A DNA stretch of 21,940 nt from Chara braunii (lineage: Eukaryota; Streptophyta; Charophyceae; Charales; Characeae): contig BFEA01000421.1 of the NCBI GenBank assembly GCA_003427395.1, positions 837,484 through 859,423 of the forward strand. Direction: 5' to 3'. Below, piece after piece: positions 19,945 to 21,940 of the stretch (positions are counted from its first letter, which is position 1; each line of letters begins with the position of its first letter). Position numbers and translations under genes: made by a program. Below the pieces are notes generated by a model, which was not told the origin of the DNA, ran no database searches, and saw nothing but the letters and a program-made list of their open reading frames with translations.

Positions 19945-20235
19945 AACGACCATTTCATCAAAATGAACATATTATATTTTTTTAATGAAATTGAAATTGA
20001 GTTTTTTTGCCGAAATCCGGTCCAACTTTTTGGCTCCGGGGGGTCCAGCGTTCCTGGAACGTCGGACCCCCTAGATGTATCCGACCTCAAGCAGAGACCA
20101 GATACATCTAGCGGGTCCGGCGATCTGGGAATGTCGGATCTCCAGGAGCCAAAAATTTGGATCGGATTTTGGCCCAAAAACTCAATTTTAATTTCGTTCA
20201 AAAAATATAATATGTCCGTTTTGACGAAATGGTTG
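19945..20235. mobile_element. Foldback (MITE-like) element with about 135-bp arms
   Basis: Left arm 19945-20081 and right arm about 20100-20235 are near-complete reverse complements (ACGACCATTTCATCAAAATG at the left end against CATTTTGACGAAATGGT-type sequence at the right). Only about 18 bases separate them. Each arm also contains an internal palindrome-like segment (GGGGTCC and GGACCCC words near 20037-20070). Because it is a palindrome, both strands show a similar 106-residue open stretch; neither is taken as a gene. A TA dinucleotide is present at both outer edges (19940-19942 region and about 20238), compatible with a TA target duplication, but this is tentative. A transcript through it would form a long hairpin. 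Confidence 0.85.
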
Positions 20236-20380
20236 TTTAACACTCTTGGACCTCTTTATAAAGTTCAAAAAATGTGTCTTTAAATTTATAACTACAAATC
20301 TGGCTTCGTGTTGTGTCTTGGTATGACTAGGTTGAGCAAGTCGTGCTTCTTTCTTTATCTATGTATCCCGCAATCGAAAC
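20236..20380. other. Short unassigned spacer
   Basis: Nothing recognisable lies between the foldback and the C-rich tract. Confidence 0.4.
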
Positions 20381-20408
20381 CCTCCGCCCCTCCCCCCCCC
20401 CTCCCCCT
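20381..20408. repeat. C-rich tract, potential G-quadruplex on the minus strand
   Basis: It contains runs of 4, 10 and 5 C separated by single T, plus shorter runs. The minus strand therefore carries four or more G runs with short spacers, the sequence requirement for a G-quadruplex. Confidence 0.7.
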
Positions 20409-20890
20409 CTGCCATATTTCCCATAAGTACATCATGATACATAAATCATGCAAGGACGCTACATATTGCCACTCCTTCTGAGTGCGCATTCGCTTCCTAA
20501 TTTTATCCCGCAGATGAGTCATCTTCCCTTGCGTCATAGGTAGAACCTTCTTTTTTAAGACTCCGGGACTCCGTGCATAATTGTCACAAGCACGACGAAA
20601 CATCATCAACGTGGTAGGTTCACAAGGATTTCGCACCCCTTCTCTTCCAAAAACTTGAAGCAGGAGCTGAGACAATTAATGTTTCCCTCTATGGTGCTAG
20701 TTGCAGCAAATTGAGGACCATTTATGTCCTTAGTTCGGTAATGACTCGGAGTGTGCAAGTCTGGTATCCAGGAACTAGTAAGGAATGCGATGACGTCCAA
20801 GTCATTGCAGTCATGAAGACCCCAACCAACTTGGTTGGTACCAAACCACCAATGCAAGCTCCCCATGATACGACCTCTCTCATTCTTCAT
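20409..20890 (-). pseudogene. Unidentified coding-like fragment on the minus strand
   Basis: Two overlapping minus-strand open stretches in different frames (20606-20890 and 20355-20675) have protein-like composition. One has a Trp/Asp-rich segment (GSLHWWFGTNQVGWGLHDCN and following); the other a basic helical segment (KMTHLRDKIRKRMRTQKEWQ, then YVASLHDL). A frameshift near 20640 could join them into one decayed gene or transposase, which is inference. No known family is recognised and no catalytic motif is evident. The plus-strand open stretch over the same interval has no better features. Confidence 0.25.
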
Positions 20891-21357
20891 GCTTCGGCCT
20901 GCTCCATAATGGGCTATGCGTTCATTTTCACCTTGAGGTTTAAATGCATAAGAAGAAGCAAGGACCTTCTTTGTTTGTGATGCTGCCTTTAGGCTTCACC
21001 CCAGCATGTGATCCAACCACCACAATCTGCTATTCAAAATTTCATTTCATTCGCATTTCATGTCATTGCCATCATGAAGGTTGGGGAACTTTCGGTTGGG
21101 GTGGAACTGTTGGGGCCTTCACAGACCAACTTTCGGATGAAAGATCTCGTTTTCTGATTTGGGCACTATTCTTTTGAGCATCATTGTTCATTTATTCATT
21201 GTTTCATCTGTGAATTTAAAAGTTGTTTTATATAAGGATTTTGTTGTTAGTATTAGATGCAATCTGTCATTCCTTAGGAACATTATTAAGCGGCATTTTT
21301 CAAGCCCCCTATTGGAGGAAAGTTTCGGGTGCCAAACCAGGGATGTTTGAGGCCATG
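20891..21357. other. Unassigned region
   Basis: Short chance frames only. Two ATTTCATT(T/C)CAT-like words occur near 21038-21062. No repeat or RNA gene is recognised. Confidence 0.4.
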
Positions 21358-21617
21358 ACTTGAAGTATGGGACTTCAGGAGGGGCACCCACTGTGGGTCT
21401 GATGTTGGGCCCTGCATTTAGGCTATATTTGCAATTACGAGCTGATATGTTGGCTCCTTTGCTATTTGTAGCATTATGGTAGTCCCTGACTTGAAGTATG
21501 GAACTTCAGGAGGGGCACTTACTGTGGGTCCGATGTTGGACCCGGTAGTTAGGCTATATTTGCAATTGAGAGCTGATATGGTGGCTCCTTCGGTATTTGT
21601 GGCATTACGGTGGTCCC
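21358..21617 (+). repeat. Tandem duplication of a 130-bp unit
   Basis: Copy 1 (21358-21487) and copy 2 (21488-21617) both start GACTTGAAGTATGG, continue ACTTCAGGAGGGGCAC and include TTAGGCTATATTTGCAATT. TGAAGT and ACTTCA in each unit can form a small hairpin. The copies differ at a modest number of scattered positions. A partial third start (GTGGTCCCTA) follows copy 2. Confidence 0.85.
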
Positions 21618-21699
21618 TAGCAATGTGTTGAAAAAACACAGGAAGCGAAGAATAAAAAAAGAGACAGACAAACATACATAAAACTTTTTTTTATTTTTT

Positions 21700-21940
21700 G
21701 AGAGAGAGAGAGAGAATGGTGCACGTGTGTGTGTGACTGTTTCCTGAAAATTTCATGTACTTCGTGGGGGGTGGGAGGGGTGTGTGTATGTGTGTGCGTG
21801 TGTGTGCGTGTGTGTGTGTATGTGTGCGTGTATGTGTGTGTGTATGTGTGTGTATGTATGTGTGTATGTGTGTGTGTGTGTGTGTGTGTGTAAGTGTGTG
21901 TGTGTGTGTGTATGTGTGTGTGTGGTGTGAGAGAGAGAGA
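21700..21940. repeat. GA and long (TG)n compound microsatellite reaching the window end
   Basis: A GA run (about 21700-21715) is followed by a short GT run, a G-rich segment (21765-21780, GGGGGGTGGGAGGGG) and then (TG)n with scattered TATG and TGCG interruptions from about 21779 to 21927. A GA run closes the window and probably continues beyond it. The alternating purine-pyrimidine tract could adopt Z-DNA. Confidence 0.95.

Noticed and set aside
19923-20283. Two 106-residue genes on opposite strands
   Set aside because: They are the same palindrome read from each side; their mutual similarity is due to the inverted repeat.
1-21940. CRISPR array or prokaryotic operon
   Set aside because: No regularly spaced short repeats with unique spacers, no ribosome-binding-site-led gene strings; the repeats are eukaryotic microsatellites and transposon ends.

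Overview
The window looks like repeat-dense nuclear DNA of a eukaryote with a large, heavily methylated genome. I see no bacterial gene organisation, no intact host gene and no rRNA or functional tRNA gene. About 5.6 kb in the middle (8664-14300) is AT-rich non-coding DNA with A/T homopolymers and microsatellites. The other landmarks are decayed retroelements and inverted-repeat elements. The best element found is a Penelope-like retroelement with an N-terminal endonuclease. This type is known from green algae, spike mosses and slime molds (Chlamys) and from invertebrates (Naiad), so a green-lineage host is my best guess. It is an inference and no species is proposed.

Layout: 1-1284 is unassigned. 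At 1285-2182 there are two head-to-tail copies of a short non-coding repeat with a 12-bp terminal motif. At 2183-3142 there is unassigned DNA with a purine-rich tract, and at 3143-3220 a 23-bp-arm hairpin. At 3245-8663 lies the Penelope-like element: two directly repeated pseudo-LTRs (3245-3927 and 8007-8663) flank ORF1 (4113-5354: CCHC zinc knuckle, charged helical region, SAP-like motif) and ORF2 (5438-8014: GIY-YIG endonuclease, CxC linker, reverse transcriptase). Each ORF stays in one frame but is interrupted by stop codons, two in ORF1 and four in ORF2; the four in ORF2 are all TGA.

After the AT-rich interval (which includes a GGTAGGGTAGGG repeat cluster, a foldback at 10683-10855 and a TAA microsatellite) come a GTTCGG-rich patch (14340-14520), a tRNA-like sequence (14940-15013) and a GC- and purine-rich stretch without genes (about 15014-17250). 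From about 17271 to 19920 there is a badly decayed DIRS-like pol remnant. It has recognisable RT and RNase H blocks, and three expected catalytic aspartates read asparagine. A foldback element (19945-20235), an unidentified minus-strand coding-like fragment (20355-20890), a 130-bp tandem duplication (21358-21617) and a long TG microsatellite complete the window.

Working model: ORF1 would bind element RNA, the GIY-YIG domain would nick the target, and the RT would copy the RNA at the nick. Both retroelement copies appear inactive. Most of the stops and the Asp-to-Asn changes fit C-to-T deamination of methylated cytosines on one or the other strand.
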